NCBI GenBank assembly: GCA_013397115.1
Contig: VWZW01006283.1
Span: 200,944-264,943 of the forward strand
From: Edolisoma coerulescens
Lineage: Eukaryota > Chordata > Aves > Passeriformes > Campephagidae
DNA length: 64,000 nucleotides
Reading direction: 5' to 3'
A program made the position numbers and the translations under genes. This document shows, in pieces, positions 34,401 to 46,912 of this stretch (position 1 is its first letter; every line of letters starts with the position of its first letter). The notes below the pieces were generated by a model. That model searched no databases. It saw only the letters and a list, made by a program, of their open reading frames with translations, and had not been told where the DNA came from.

Positions 34401-35407
34401 CCCCTCTTTCTGGGTAACTGAGGCTGTCAGTCTGAGTTCTTCTGAACATCCAGAAGGTCTTTAGTTAAGGTGATTGAAAACTGGGGATGTCATGTGAGGC
34501 AACGACTCTGTGTTTAACTCTTGTGAAGCTGCCAAGTCCCATAGCAATGCTGATGGGCTCATTTGAACCATGGTTTTCATCTGGAAACTAGAAAGAGAGA
34601 GGATTATGTGGGCTTTTGGCTTACTTCTGGGAAACCAATGACCTCTTTTCTTTATTCTGTGCTAGCAACACAGTGGTATCACTGTAATTATGCCTAAAGG
34701 TATTATTCTTATAAGAATCTGTGAAAGGTCTTAACTTCATTAGAGGTTCTGTTTGTTTGGCAGGTAAGGATGGAAGTTTTGCTGTGTCTGGAGCCAGAGT
34801 ATTGCTTTTAGGTGTAAGAGAAGCTGTAGGTGTGGCTCAAGCACTTGTGACTTTCTGCCTGCACGCGGTCCTAAGCGAGCAGGTGCTGCTGTGGTATCCA
34901 GGGGCCAGCGTGTGTTCAGCCAGGGACAGACGGCCTTGCAGGTGTCCTCTTTGTCCTGCTGTTTTCTCCGAGCCACGTTAGCAGCCTCTGTCCAGGATGG
35001 ATGGCGTTGGAAGGGCCTTTGGTGTGACCCAGAGTGGCTCGTACAAGAAGAGCAGCTTCAGCCTTTTCTTTTCTGTGGGATTGCAGTGATTTATACCAGA
35101 ACTTGAACATGGATTTTTCTGGCTAACTTCATACATTTCTTGTGCCATTTCACAGGAATAAACTGACATTTGTCCGGACGTAATGCTGTTAAAAACAACC
35201 CTTGTTTTTCTAGGAAGCAGGGTTTTCTGTTTCTTAACTTGGGGGGTGGGGGGAAAGCACATTATTCTGCATGTGCAATACTAGATGCCTGCTTCAATCC
35301 AGTGACAGCACTGAAATATCTGTAACAAAGTTAGAGCATACAATATGCATGTGGCCTTTGTGTTGTGCAGTAACATTGTGCTTCTTTTGCTTTTGTTTCC
35401 TGAATAG

Positions 35408-35513
35408 GGAAGAGGACAAGAACATTTTTGATTACTGCAGAGAAAACAACATTGACTATGTAACCAAAGCCATTCAATCAAAAAAAGTGGATGTGAATGT
35501 CACAGACGAGGAG
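35408..35513 (+). CDS. ACBD6: ACBD6 exon 5 (start of ankyrin region)
   Basis: This 106-base exon has its acceptor AG at 35406-35407 and its donor GTATGG at 35514. Its first base completes the Arg codon split with exon 4, and 35 full codons follow, ending in phase 0. The peptide starts E-E-D-K-N-I-F-D-Y-C-R-E-N-N and ends V-D-V-N-V-T-D-E-E. It forms the cap and first helices of the ankyrin domain and ends where the next repeat begins. It is almost identical to mammalian ACBD6 as I remember it. The 'V-D-V-N' element is the typical ankyrin loop preceding a G-x-x-x-L-H repeat start, which is supplied by exon 6. Confidence 0.96.
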
Positions 35514-37121
35514 GTATGGAGAAAAGATGAGGACCATTAATCTTTTATCTGTTTTGTGTATTAATTCAGTGCTACTCTTCTTTAAAATTCCCTGGTTAGG
35601 ATTGTTGTAACAACAGTTGGACAAACACTTGGTCATTGAGACAGGGTACTCTATTTGAAAACAGCTTTCCACTGGGTTTCTGGTAGTGTGGATGTCTAAC
35701 TGTGGGGCTGTAGCATGTCAGACCAGAAACTTACAACTTCTATGTTATTTGCAGCAATACCAGCAGCCACTTGCAGAGTAAGATCTTCTGAATACCTCCC
35801 TTTCCCCACTTTGTACACTAAATGTGGTCAAACAGAAGTGCGAGGTGAGGGAAACAGCTTTGTTGACCCACGAAGTCTGTTCAGGTTGGAGGAGGATTTC
35901 TGACATGCCACCAGCTTTTCATCATTCTCAGGTGGAGGGCAAATGAGTGACACTGGCTTTCCAGCTTCACAAAAACAGTGACTGTCCAGTCTCTCTCTGC
36001 TCACCAAACTCAAAACACCATTTCCCTACAGGGAGGTAATACAGGCATTGCCAGAAACCCCAAGAAAAAACTGTGTCTGAAACTGAATTGGCTTCATCCT
36101 TTTCTGGGTAAGAGTAAAGACCTGGTGGGGGCAGTTTGCTGTTCATCCTTCAGGATCTGTGGCCTTACCGGGTTTGTCACCTCGGTTTCCCTGCTTGCAC
36201 ACTGCCACCTAGCCCTGCCCCTGCCCAGCCTGAGCACAGCTCCTTCCAGCACGCTGTGTTCTGGTGAACAGATGAAGTGCTTAGACATTCATAGACTGAG
36301 ACGCCACAAATTCAGTTGGGTTCTCCTGTAGCTCTAAGCAGATTTCTGCCCTCTGAGCCATGACAGCCCCGGCTGGGGCTCTGAATGCTGATGGCAGGGC
36401 CTTTTATTATTAATCAGGAATTCATGTGAATTAATTTTCAGAGGAGAGGAGGGAGGGTGTTCACAATCAGGGCTGGAATTTCACATCATAAATTCGATGA
36501 ACTGAAACTGTCATGTGCCACGCAGTCACTGCAACAGTGCTGTTCCTGAGCTCCATCCTCCTTCTGCTGAGCACGGGTTACAGGAGGAGATGTCCAGGGC
36601 AGTCCCACAGAAAATACAGCTGGAGTCTGTTAATTAATAGAAGCTCATTTTTAGGATCACATGCTTGCAATAAGTGCATGTTAGCATTGCTTTGTTTCCA
36701 CTGGCAAAGTGCTCTCCTGTAGTTAGCAGCATTCAGAAGCTGTATCTTCCTTTCTGTTCAAGTAAGAACTGTGCTTGTTTTCAGCCAGAGAAATACTGTT
36801 TTTAAAAAAATAATCAAAATATTTTGTGGAAGCTGAAATATCTAAACTGTGCAAAAACTACCAGATGAATTCCTCTTTGGGAATTAGCCATGAGTCCCCA
36901 ATGTAAAAGAAGTCCTATTTCTAACTAATGGGTATTAGCACATGGCTGTTGCAGAGTATGGGATTGCTTCAGCACAGGCAGGAGCCCAAAACATCTGCCT
37001 GCCTGTGAAGGACTTGTGGCAGGATTCCCACTGGGGCAAAATTCTCCCATAGATGAAATTCTCACAGCTTCAACAATTTTGGTTCACCCCAACAAATGCA
37101 CAAATAGGGGAAGTAAGAACC

Positions 37122-37134
37122 TTTTTTTTTTTTT
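37122..37134. repeat. Homopolymer T13
   Basis: An uninterrupted T run, a simple repeat only. Confidence 0.8.
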
Positions 37135-38839
37135 GGAAACTGCTTGCTTAATTCCTTATGCTGAGGCTAACTGGTCCAAAAAGCAAAAAACTAACATACC
37201 AAAAGGGAAAATCAGAAAGAAATAGTTTTTTCGTGATAAGTTAAGGATCTGAAACCATTACCAGTGTTGTTTGGTACCCAAACATGTTCTTCCCAGTCTG
37301 GGAGGTAGCTTATTTTCCAGTATCATGCAGCTTGATTGAAATTTTAGAACCCATTTTAGACTAGAGATAACCCAGACTGAGCCTTTCGATTATGCAAGCA
37401 TAATCTTGTCATTTTTATTAACTGTTTTAGTGTTACTGTGTAAATACATCCTGCCAAATCCAAAAGCTGCCTCACCTGGCCTCTGGACATAATTCATGCT
37501 GTCAATCCTTTGATTTAAATGCCTATAAATTTAAAATGTCAGCAGGGTACATACAAAGAGTTAACTTCTTATGAAACAAAATCTACTGAAGCACCAAACG
37601 GGCTCGTGCTAAGCTGCAAAGACGCTCGGCTCAGCCTTTCCTTGGACAATAAAGACTCGGCTGGGGTTGTAAGGGTGTTTAGATTTTACTTTCATGTGGT
37701 ATGTTAGTACTAATTGTTAGATCTAATTGTATCCCCCCCATTTTGTGCAAACCTGGAATAAGTCAGAGGAAGGAGAAAAGAAATCAAGAATAAAAATGTA
37801 AGGTGGAGATGAGCCAACTTAGTCAAAGCAAAAGGATTTCAGAAAGGGCAGCAGAAGATTCTGGGGTTTACATAGATGCACTGGGAAACTTCCAAAGCAT
37901 AAGTGGCCCTCTCCCCACGAGAAGTAAAGCTCTTCATGTGCAGCATTCAAGCTAGCATACCTGCTAACAGTTTGGATATGATAAACTTCAATTTAGAATT
38001 AAACAAAGGATCTAATGACAGTAATCATGTCCAGGCTTCCATTTACTCTATCTAAATTGCCCAGAGTTCAACGGAATCGCTTGCATTCACTTATAAGAAG
38101 TAGCACAGACTAAAGCAACCTGTTTTCCTTCTGTATGTCAGCAGGACTAATGGAACAAGAAATGGACTGTGGCTGTGGAGTCGCCCCAGGCACATCCTGG
38201 GAGTGTGGCTCACTTGCTGCCTTTTTGAAAATGTTATTTCTTCAACTTGTAACAAACCAGGAGCTGCTCAAAGGCAGAGATGAGTTGCTTTTGTGATTTG
38301 TGCCAAGAGCTGTGAGGGTTGTAGCTAGATAATTTTTGTTTAATTGTTGGATAAATCCCAGTAAACAAACATGTTACCTGTGTGCAGCGTTTAGGCCTTG
38401 CCAAAGCTTTAATGAAAGGCACCTGACAGGATGCTCGCTTAGCCCCCGCTCCTCGTGCTTTTGAGACAGCAAGTGCCAAACTGGTGCCAGCTTGCCAAGG
38501 AAAGGACAGAGGGGAAAAGGGATTTGAAGAAGGGTCACATACTTCTGGGTTTCCAGGCTTTCTCCGGTTAGAAAAACTTCACCAGACGTTTCAGAGCTCT
38601 GAAAGTAATTGACTTCCAAGTCAAGTTTACCTGTATAATTGCAACAACCCTTCCATTCACTGTTTCGGCTGTCACAGGGGGATGCAGCCATTCTGTGGAT
38701 ATCTGTCTTTTCTTAATTACTGCTAGTAGAACACTTGCCACAAGTTCGAGTGGCTCATTGCTACCCAGCCATTGCAGCTGCAAACCTCGTGCCTGGAAGT
38801 GTGGCTTTATACTGTAGCACATCCGTTCGGTTTGGCTTT

Positions 38840-38960
38840 GTTCTCCCCTTTCTCTGCTCGGGCTAATTGATGTGAAAATCATTCCCACCCATTTGTCTGC
38901 CGACTCGGTGTATGGGAGACAAATCCCTGTCCTGTGCTTTGTTTGTGAACACCCTGTGAC
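38840..38960. promoter_or_regulatory. Possible conserved non-coding stretch
   Basis: A repeat-free stretch containing GGGCTAATTGATGTGAAAA and CCATTTGTCTGCC. It is ranked below the intron 4 candidates because only one homeodomain-like core is present. Confidence 0.15.
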
Positions 38961-39633
38961 TTGGAGCTGAGCAGAATTGATGTGCTGTTGGCTTGAGAAA
39001 CTGCTGCAGGAGCTGGCCAAGCTGGCAGCGGTTAGCCAAGCACAGCACAGAAGATTTAAGAGGCAGGGTTAGTGCACTGGGGCTATTTTTATGCTTTTTT
39101 TTTATGAAATACTTCAAAGGCGGGGGGAAATGCATCCTCTCCAGTAACTTCTGCAACAACTGTTGTGTTAGAATTGCAGGGAGGGAGTGCCTTGATGTTT
39201 GATTGCATCTAGTCGAGACCTCACTGCTGCAGCGCTTTCCTACGTGGAATTATTCATGTTGCTCTGAGCCTCTCACTGCCTAATGAAATAGTCATGTGAG
39301 AATTGTTTTGGGAAAGCTCAACCTGTGGCCCTTAAGATTTCTGCCATGTTATTTAAACACACAAACACATGCTGTGTGCCGATACAGAGCAGCAGCTGTG
39401 CAGACTAAAGAGGTTTTCAGCGTGCAGAGGTGCTATCCATGCTCTGCAAGGACTGGGACTGTATGTTCAGTTTAAGCTTGTCTTACCACTAAGGTTTATT
39501 TTAAGAAAGACATGGGAAACGAGTGGATTTTGTAGCTGTATATCTGCCTAAGTATGTCAGCTAGAGCTGTTGACTGTTGTTGACTTGCTTGATGCTCTGC
39601 GAATAATAGTGAATATTGTCTGGTTTCCACAGA

Positions 39634-39705
39634 GCCATTAAGGTTGAAAAATACCTCTAAGATCATCGAGTCCAACCATTTTAAATACCAAATTTTTCCT
39701 AATGC
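39634..39705 (-). repeat. CR1 LINE 3' tail, antisense
   Basis: The plus strand reads 'cattaaggttgaaaaatacc' then 'tctaagatcatcgagtccaa' and 'cc', the reverse complement of the CR1 3' end ('ggttggactagatgatcttg...ccaaccttaatg'). It is the only clearly antisense young CR1 in the window. Its extent beyond about 39705 is unclear. Confidence 0.8.
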
Positions 39706-41917
39706 TTTTTGTTATGCAATAAGTAGGTTGAGATTCTTCTGCAGGTATTTTTCCTTCCACGTCTCGTAGTGTTCTCTTGCACAGAAGGTCTCCAAGGCCC
39801 CTTGCACCCCATGTTGAGGGCGTAGCACGCTGCAGACATTTCCTGGGTGGAACGTGTCAGCTGTTTAATAGTGCACAATTACAATGCAGAGCCATTTAAG
39901 GCACTAATTAGAAAATATTGTATCCATTTAGAGTTGCAGAGAAAATATATAGGTAAGCAGAGTGTAATTACCCAAAGTGGAATTGGCCCAAGACTTGAAA
40001 TCCATACTCCTGCAAATAGCACAAGGAGATTTTTAATGACTGTAGATGATCATGCTTCAGGGTTTTGTCTTGTTCAAAAGGCACCATGTGCAGCAGAACC
40101 AGCCTTCCAGTGGCATGGGCAGGACCAGTTGCACAGTGCTCTGGTACCCCTGAGCTGTCACACTTAACTGGTGGTTTTCATTTATTGGTCTCAGCCAAGT
40201 TCAGCACCAATAAAATGAGATTCTCCTTGTCCAGAGACAAATGCAAACCAACATATTTTAGCCACTAATCTGTAGCATGAGTTTTGATGTAAAGGATAGA
40301 AATGCCTTTATTTTATCATGTAATTGTACAATGAATGCATTTGAATAATTGCAATATTATTCCTCTACACACACCAAAATCATCTGTTGAAGTATTTATT
40401 GCTGTTGTGCAAATTGCAGATGTGCCTCTTCCTTTTGACATAAACATCTGTGGTATGAAAAAAGTTGGTATTTGTCCAACTGAAATCCTAAGTCTTAAGT
40501 CTTTACCCGTCCAGAGGTAAGTTAAGGATGCTAAATGAGAGTTAAAGATGTCTCCATATTTACCAATTGTTCTAAGTTGTACTCTTTCCCCCTTGTAGAC
40601 TTTGATAGTGGTGTTGAGTGCAAGAACATGAATCATTAAATGGCCCGTGGATGTCATCAGTGCTTCCATGGAAAGTCACTGTCAGAAAATTCATTCTAAT
40701 GCAAGGTTAATTAGTGTAACATTAAAATTACATGTTACAAAAATTAATTAGTTGCTGGGTCAAAAAGTGTGCATTTCCTGACTAAAATCATGCTCTGCCT
40801 CTGCTGCCCTGCCCAGGAATATCCAGCAGAAGCAGTGTGAGCTTTGGTCACAGGTGTCTTCTGCCCCTCCTGCTTTCTGGCACCGTGGCCAGGAAATTTG
40901 GCTCACAGTTCCCATTAGCAGATAAATGAGTTGCTCACCTTGCTCCCCACTGCTTTGTCAAGAGATTTATAACCAGGCATGGGCTGATTTAAATGATTTC
41001 CTCTGTGAGGGCCTGTGACTGTTTTCTGTGGCATATTGGAAAACACAGGTCAGTCTGAGGGTGTCACAGCTTGAGGGGGTGATTCCTGGTCACCTGCAGG
41101 GTGATTTCCAAGGAATCCCCTGCACGTGGGCTGTGTGCTGTCCTAAATCAGGAGAGACTGGTAGAACATTAAGGCTAATTTACTAAGTGTACATAGAAGC
41201 TTTTCTTCTTTGTTTACTGCCTCAAGCTACTTTGAGTTACCTTTCTCAGGGATCCTGAGCTGCTTCCCTTGTCCTTGGGCACGCAGGGAGATCTGAACTC
41301 CTGTTGCATCCCATCCCATGGTGGCAGACACCTGGAGAAAGGGGATGGGAAGGAAACTGTGGAGGTCTGGGAGGGGCTGGAGGCATGGATGCAGCAGCCT
41401 GCCCAGGAGAGGACCTGCCCAGACACCCAGTTTCAGTCTTCTCTTGCAGCAGAGGCAGGACCCGTGGGTTGGGTGTTTCAGACCTGCCAGAGGAATGAGC
41501 TTTTGGGGACTTGGCATCCGGGTGACTTAGGCAGCACTGAATATCCTGCCCTTGCTGTGGAAGTCACTGCTCCCAGAAAAGTCAGAGGTGCCAAAATCCT
41601 AAATCTATATAGGAGCACAAATAATGTCCTGGCTCCTGCGTTTCATACTTTGCTGCTTTTCCCCTCTGAATTTTTTGCTGGCTTGTGGGTTTGGTGCTAA
41701 ATTAATGAAAAATTAAACTATGTGTCACTTTGACATTCCTAGCATTATTGTGTAAGTCCAAATCACCAGCAACAGTTAGTGGCATACTAATATTATTTTG
41801 TATTTTTTTTAAAGTCTGTGTTAATTTTGATATTGGTGCTCATTACTTAATAGCAAGACTGATTTTTCCATGGGGATTTTTTGCCTGGCTTTGTTAATTT
41901 TCTCCTGGCTGTTTCAG

Positions 41918-42007
41918 GGCCGGGCTCTGCTCCACTGGGCATGTGACAGAGGACACAAGGAGCTGGTTTCAGTACTGCTACAGAACGCTGCTGACGTGAA
42001 CATCCAG
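41918..42007 (+). CDS. ACBD6: ACBD6 exon 6 (ankyrin repeat)
   Basis: This 90-base exon of exactly 30 codons, phase 0 at both ends, follows the acceptor GTTTCAG (41911-41917) and precedes the donor GTAAGA. The peptide starts G-R-A-L-L-H-W-A-C-D-R-G-H and ends A-A-D-V-N-I-Q. It is a textbook ankyrin repeat: G-x-x-x-L-H-x-A motif, Arg-Gly-His turn, the second helix L-V-S-V-L-L-Q, and the A-D-V-N loop. The next repeat (expected to begin D-N-E-G-Q-T-A-L-H) was not found downstream in the window. Since the exon is a symmetrical 90 bases, skipping it would remove one repeat without changing the frame. Confidence 0.96.
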
Positions 42008-42132
42008 GTAAGAAGGAGCACAAAGGTAAATTGGATTGATGTGTTACACAGCCTCCTGGCCAAATGTTTCCGTGAAACTGAACTCTTCCACAGCTCCACA
42101 GCAAGTTCTCTCAGGGTATTTATCACAGAAAA

Positions 42133-42656
42133 GCTGCTCCATTCTGGTGAGACCTCACCTGCAGAGCTGCATCCAGCTCTGGGCCCCAGCACAGGAGGGA
42201 CATGGACCTGCTGGAGCAAGTCCAGAGGAGGCCACAAAATTGATTAGAGGGATGGAGCAGCTCTCCTCTGAGGCTGAGAGGATTGGGATTGTTCAGCTTG
42301 GAAAAGAGAAGGCTTCAGGGTGACCTAATTGCAGCCTTCCAATACCTACAAGAAGAATGGAGGGAGACTGTTTACAAGATCATGTAGTGACAGGACAAGG
42401 GGGAATGACTTAAGCTGAAAGAGAGTAGGTTTAGATTAGATATTAGGAAAAAAATCCTTCCCTGTGAGGGCGGGGAGGCCCTGGCACAGGGTGCCCAGAG
42501 AAGCTGTGGCTGCCCCATCCCTGGAAGTGTCCAAGGCCAGGCTGGATGGAGCTTGGAGCAGCCTGGGACAGTGGAAGGTGTTGCTACCCATAGCAGGGCT
42601 TTGGAAACTAGATGATCTCTGATGTCCTTTCCAACCCAGGCCATTCTGGGATTCTC
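42133..42656 (+). repeat. CR1 LINE 3' end, about 520 bases
   Basis: The copy begins in 'gagacctcacctgcagagct' and 'gcatccagctctgggcccc', continues through 'ggattgttcagcttggaaa', 'gggaggccctggcacagggt' and 'ccccatccctggaagtgtcc', and ends 'ccattctgggattctc'. It is collinear with the copy at 24655-25092 but extends further 5'. It starts only about 125 bases after the exon 6 donor and lies in the sense direction. Confidence 0.92.
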
Positions 42657-43940
42657 TTGTAAGAACATCCAAAAAGGTGACCTGGGAAAAATAACAGAAT
42701 TTTGAGCCACTGAGGTTTGCAACCCACACGTCTGAGCTTAGCTAACACCAGTTTTAGGGTATCTGAATAGACCAAGTTTTGACCTAAACTGGTTCAGCAA
42801 CCACTTTGGAAATGGTTTCTTCCAGCCAGCCAGCCTGTGTCTGCCAGTGCTCCTGAGTCAACACTCCCACTTCTGTCAGCTTGTTGTAGTTAAGGGCTGG
42901 CCTGTGTAAATGTGATCGTGTTCAGAGAGAATTGTCCAGCATATTTCTGTCAGATCATGGCTGGCTGCTCTTCCCCATCCTGGCACTCACTGGCTCTGCT
43001 CTCCTTCCCAGTTTGGACATAGATACACCTCTGCTGATCAATCTTTGAGCTCTCACTGGTGAGATCTGAGCAGCCTTCAGTAAATGCTTCGGGCATTTGT
43101 ATGAGGTGGACGTGAAGCAGAGTTGCAGTCTGAAGGCTTGTCAGCAGAGCTGTGGTGCTCACAGGCTACAGACAGTTGTGTTGATGTTTACACACACGTA
43201 AAATTGTTGTACAAAAGGTCTGTCTTGCCCTTTCCTGGGCAGAATTGCTGGTGGGATGGGTATGAGAAAGCACAGCTCTGTGGTGGCTGGTGAGATGTGT
43301 ATGTTCATGCTTGGGTCTCCAGGGTTTCAGTGGTAATGGGTTTTATAGGGGTTTTTCCTTACACAGAAGAGGGGTAGAGTGAAGCCAGTGCAAATGGGGG
43401 GCTTTGCACACCCTGTCCATCTCCTTTCAGTCAGAGCTTTCAGTGGGGTGCTGGACACAGGAACAGCTTTGCACTGGAATTGGGAAGGGGTGGAATCAGG
43501 CACCTGCCCACTGCCCTCGCCCTGGCAGCCTGGGAGGTGGCTCTGGGTTCTCTCAGAAATATCTCTTCTCTTTGACACTTGTCTCATTCCTGTGGAGGTA
43601 AAGTCTGACTCTTAGAAGAAAAAGCAGAAGGGAGAATCATCGTATTTTTTTTCCCCCGAGCATTAATTTTCTGTTAAATTCTTCTCTTTTCTTTTTGATG
43701 CATTGCACATTTTCTAACCAGATTATTTTTGGCCAGTACCAAAAGGTTAATAATAGCCATAAAAAGAAAAATCAATCTTTGATATGTTTTTCCCCACCAA
43801 GGTAATAAAGGAGAATTTTTTGTAAAGGTCTCTGTTTGCACGTAGGTGTGTTCCCAGAGAAAGCAGACACATTTTTATTCTCAGCCATATATAAATTGCA
43901 ATAACATTTCAAGACTCTGTGACTTAATGTTTATTTCTCC

Positions 43941-43975
43941 TTTTTTTTTTNTTCTTTTTTTTTTTTTTTTTTTTT
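43941..43975. repeat. T-rich homopolymer run with one undetermined base
   Basis: T10, then N at 43951, then TTC and a T run of about 21. The N and the run length are likely sequencing or assembly uncertainty. Confidence 0.9.
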
Positions 43976-44574
43976 GACCTTTGCCCTGGAAGAATTCACA
44001 TCCAGAGCAAAAGCAGGAGAAATTTAAAGAGCAACCAGAAGAAAAAGGGAGAGGGAGAAACTCTGACTTCCTAACAGGCCTTAAGCACCACAGCACCTGC
44101 TGTAACACATTACCAAAGGCACTGTCAGTTAATGTGTGGGTTTGGGGTGAGGGAATACCTGATGAATGGGTGGTGCTGTTTTTCCAGAGTGATGTGCTCC
44201 CAGCAGAATAAAACAGTAAAATTGTTGTGGAAGCTTTACTTCACACCTCTGTCCCAGCAGCCTCCACGATTCCCTCCTGCCTCTCCAGGTCTTCAGGGGT
44301 TCTTCTGCCTTGTTCAGTTTTGCAGGCAGCATAAGAGATAAAGAATAAATTAGGGATTATGAGGGTTATGAGCAGGTAGTGAAGGAGAGGAATGTTACAG
44401 ACCAATTTTTTTTTTAATTGCCCGTGTTTTAGTAGGCTTCTAAAAAGTTAGTCAAGCAGCATGACAGATTTATGCTCTCTTCCATTACCTTTCTAATAAA
44501 TGTTCTTCCATCTTGGCTTTTGCAGTGTACTAAAGGATTTAGCTGCCCTAAGCAGGCAGGGACAGCGATGCTCT

Positions 44575-44640
44575 GCTGGGTGACCTGGAGCAAGTCTTAA
44601 CCTGTTCACTGTGCCTGCAGATGTGCCTTAATCCCTTTCT
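44575..44640 (+). repeat. MIR-like SINE fossil
   Basis: 'gctgggtgacctggagcaag' followed by 'tcttaacctgttcactgtgc' and 'ctgcag' follows the MIR body order ('gtgaccttgggcaagt', 'cttaacctctctgtgcctca'). Divergent and short. Confidence 0.5.
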
Positions 44641-46912
44641 GCTGCCTTATTTTAGTTACCTTTGTACTATCTATTGTCAAAGTACTGCAGTCTCTGGATC
44701 AAGAGGGTCTGCAAGAGTCAACTTACTGCTCTTTGTTGATAAACAGGCAGCTTTAGGAGCAGGAAGAGAGGTCTCCTGGCTCTGCTCATTCCTGTAGCAT
44801 GCTCAAAACCACTTTAATTCTGGGAATAACCCATGGACTGCAGTGGTCCAGCGCCTGTGCTTTGTGTTTTAACAGTGGTGCTGCAGTTTCCAAAGGGTGC
44901 TTCACTAATGTCCCTGAAAAGCTGCAGCCACTGAATGTTCTGGTTGTTCATAATTAGCTCTAATAGCACATTTGAAAAGAGGTGGTAGAGCAGTTGCCAT
45001 GGGCAAGGGGATACAGAAAGGCAACAGGCTGCTTTGCTTTGTTGAGAAGGGGCATTTGTGCAACTGAATTACATAAATCTTCAGTGCCAGAGGCCATGTG
45101 GAAGTGGGTGGTGGGAGGGTGTTGTGGGGCTCTGCTGGAAATACCCAGAGCGTGGGGCTCAGTCTGAGAACAGCCTCCTTCACTGGAACTGTTTGCCTGA
45201 AATAGCAAGGTAACAGTTGGTAACATAATGTTAAGGTAGAAGATAGAATGTTATGGTAAAAGCATAACACAATGGTAACATAACAGTTATGAAGGAGTGC
45301 AGCAACACCAGTGTAATATCCATTTCTAGCTTTAAAACATATGAAGACACAAGTTTTCCTTGCAGAGGATGAGCAACAAAGGAAAACTGCTTTCCTCAAT
45401 GGGGAGAGCACCTCCTGGATGTTGAGGTGTTGAGGTACTGTCCAAGCAGCTTTCAGAGGAGCTTCTTTAGTGTATTTGGGGGATGTAGACCACAGACTTT
45501 CCTCCTGGACTTCCTGTGGCTGCATTTTGTTCCATTTGTGGGTACTCCCTCCTCCAAAATAATAATCCATGTGTTCATGGCATGCCCTTGGGAGTGTATG
45601 GGGAACTCTCCTGGAGTGGTGCTGAGCAACTCAGCTTAACTCTGATAAAGCTTTTCAAGCCTATCTGGCCACGTGAGCAAGTCTTAACATAAATATTGTG
45701 AGTTGTAAAGGGAACGGTATCACTTGACACACAGGGTAATTAAGGGCTGTGGACCCAGCCATGTGGTAGAGCAGCTGAGGTTAAACTTTATCTAAGTATT
45801 TTATGATTTTTAAACTGCATCATTGTGCAATTATCAATGTTATGGTAATAATCTTCTGTGCTGAACTTTTTCTGTAATTATAACTAAAAGGATGAAAAAA
45901 GCTGTAACTGATCTTCAGTTTTTATTTGCTGGCTTTTCACTTTCCTGGTAAAGTGCAGATCAGTGCACTGAGACACTAAACTGCTGGTGAGCAAGTTCTC
46001 AGGGGTCACTCATGGACCCTTCGGGTGTTTGAGAAGGAAACTTGAGATCAAAGCTGAAAATCATCAGGTTAAGAAATGTGTTGCTAGTTCAGGTGGGGTT
46101 TATTTTATTCATTCCTATATAGTAGCAATTTTGGTGAAAAGCATCTGGTGTCTGTGCTGTCTGCAGAGAGCATTGGTTGGTTTTTGGTGCCAATGCTGGA
46201 TTTGCATCTTGTACCAGTTCATGCAAGGCTGCTCAGTCATATTTATGCACTGAGGTGGTGCTTGTCAGCATATTTTGAGTTAGATCGGGGTTTTTTCCTC
46301 TCTTTTTTTTTTTTTAAAGACATTTAGAGTAACAGGAGGAGCATGGTTGCCTCCCCAGGTTGCCTTTCTCCCAGTTCCTGCCTTCCCCCCTCTCTTTGCA
46401 TCCTAGCACTGGTGAGTCAGAGGGCTCCTGGAGAGGTGGAACATGGAGCAGCCATCCCCTTGTAATGCCTTCACTGACTGGGGATAAAAAAAAGAAAAAA
46501 CCTTTTCAAATGAAGACAATACAAACATAATAAATGGCAGGGAGGGTTCATCTCCCTCATGACTCAATCCTTCTCAAACAACATTATTATTGACTGGCCT
46601 ATTGGTTGCCAAAAAGGGAAATCAATTGTACTAGAAGTAGTTGCTGGGCCACAGATCACGGTACTAACCCAGCAGAGACAGGTTGATTTTTATCAACTAT
46701 CCAAAGACTAATTTCTACCATTAGCTAAAAATGAAGTAGAAATTATGGATATGTCGAAGATTGCTAAGATTGGTGGTCTGTTGGTTTTGTGTGTTTGTAT
46801 GGGTTTTCTGTTTTCCTGCCTGACTCTTAAAAGGATTGTGTCTGTATAGGACAAAAGGCAGCAAGGAATAGTCAGGCCTGTTTGCATGCCTGGATTTTTT
46901 TTCTTTTCAGCC

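Larger units (their letters stand above)
25823..35407 (+). other. ACBD6: ACBD6 intron 4 (9.6 kb)
   Basis: Non-coding. No clear transposon was recognised. The notable part is about 28840-31440, where homeobox-site-rich and CpG-rich stretches alternate. The rest (25823-28800 and 31500-35400) is unique sequence with only chance open frames. It is bounded by GTGATT and a GAATAG acceptor. Confidence 0.85.
35514..41917 (+). other. ACBD6: ACBD6 intron 5 (6.4 kb)
   Basis: Non-coding, phase 0. It holds a T13 run (37122-37134), a candidate conserved stretch (38840-38960) and an antisense CR1 tail (39634-39705). Otherwise it is unique sequence without recognisable genes. It ends in a strong pyrimidine tract before the AG at 41916-41917. 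Confidence 0.85.
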
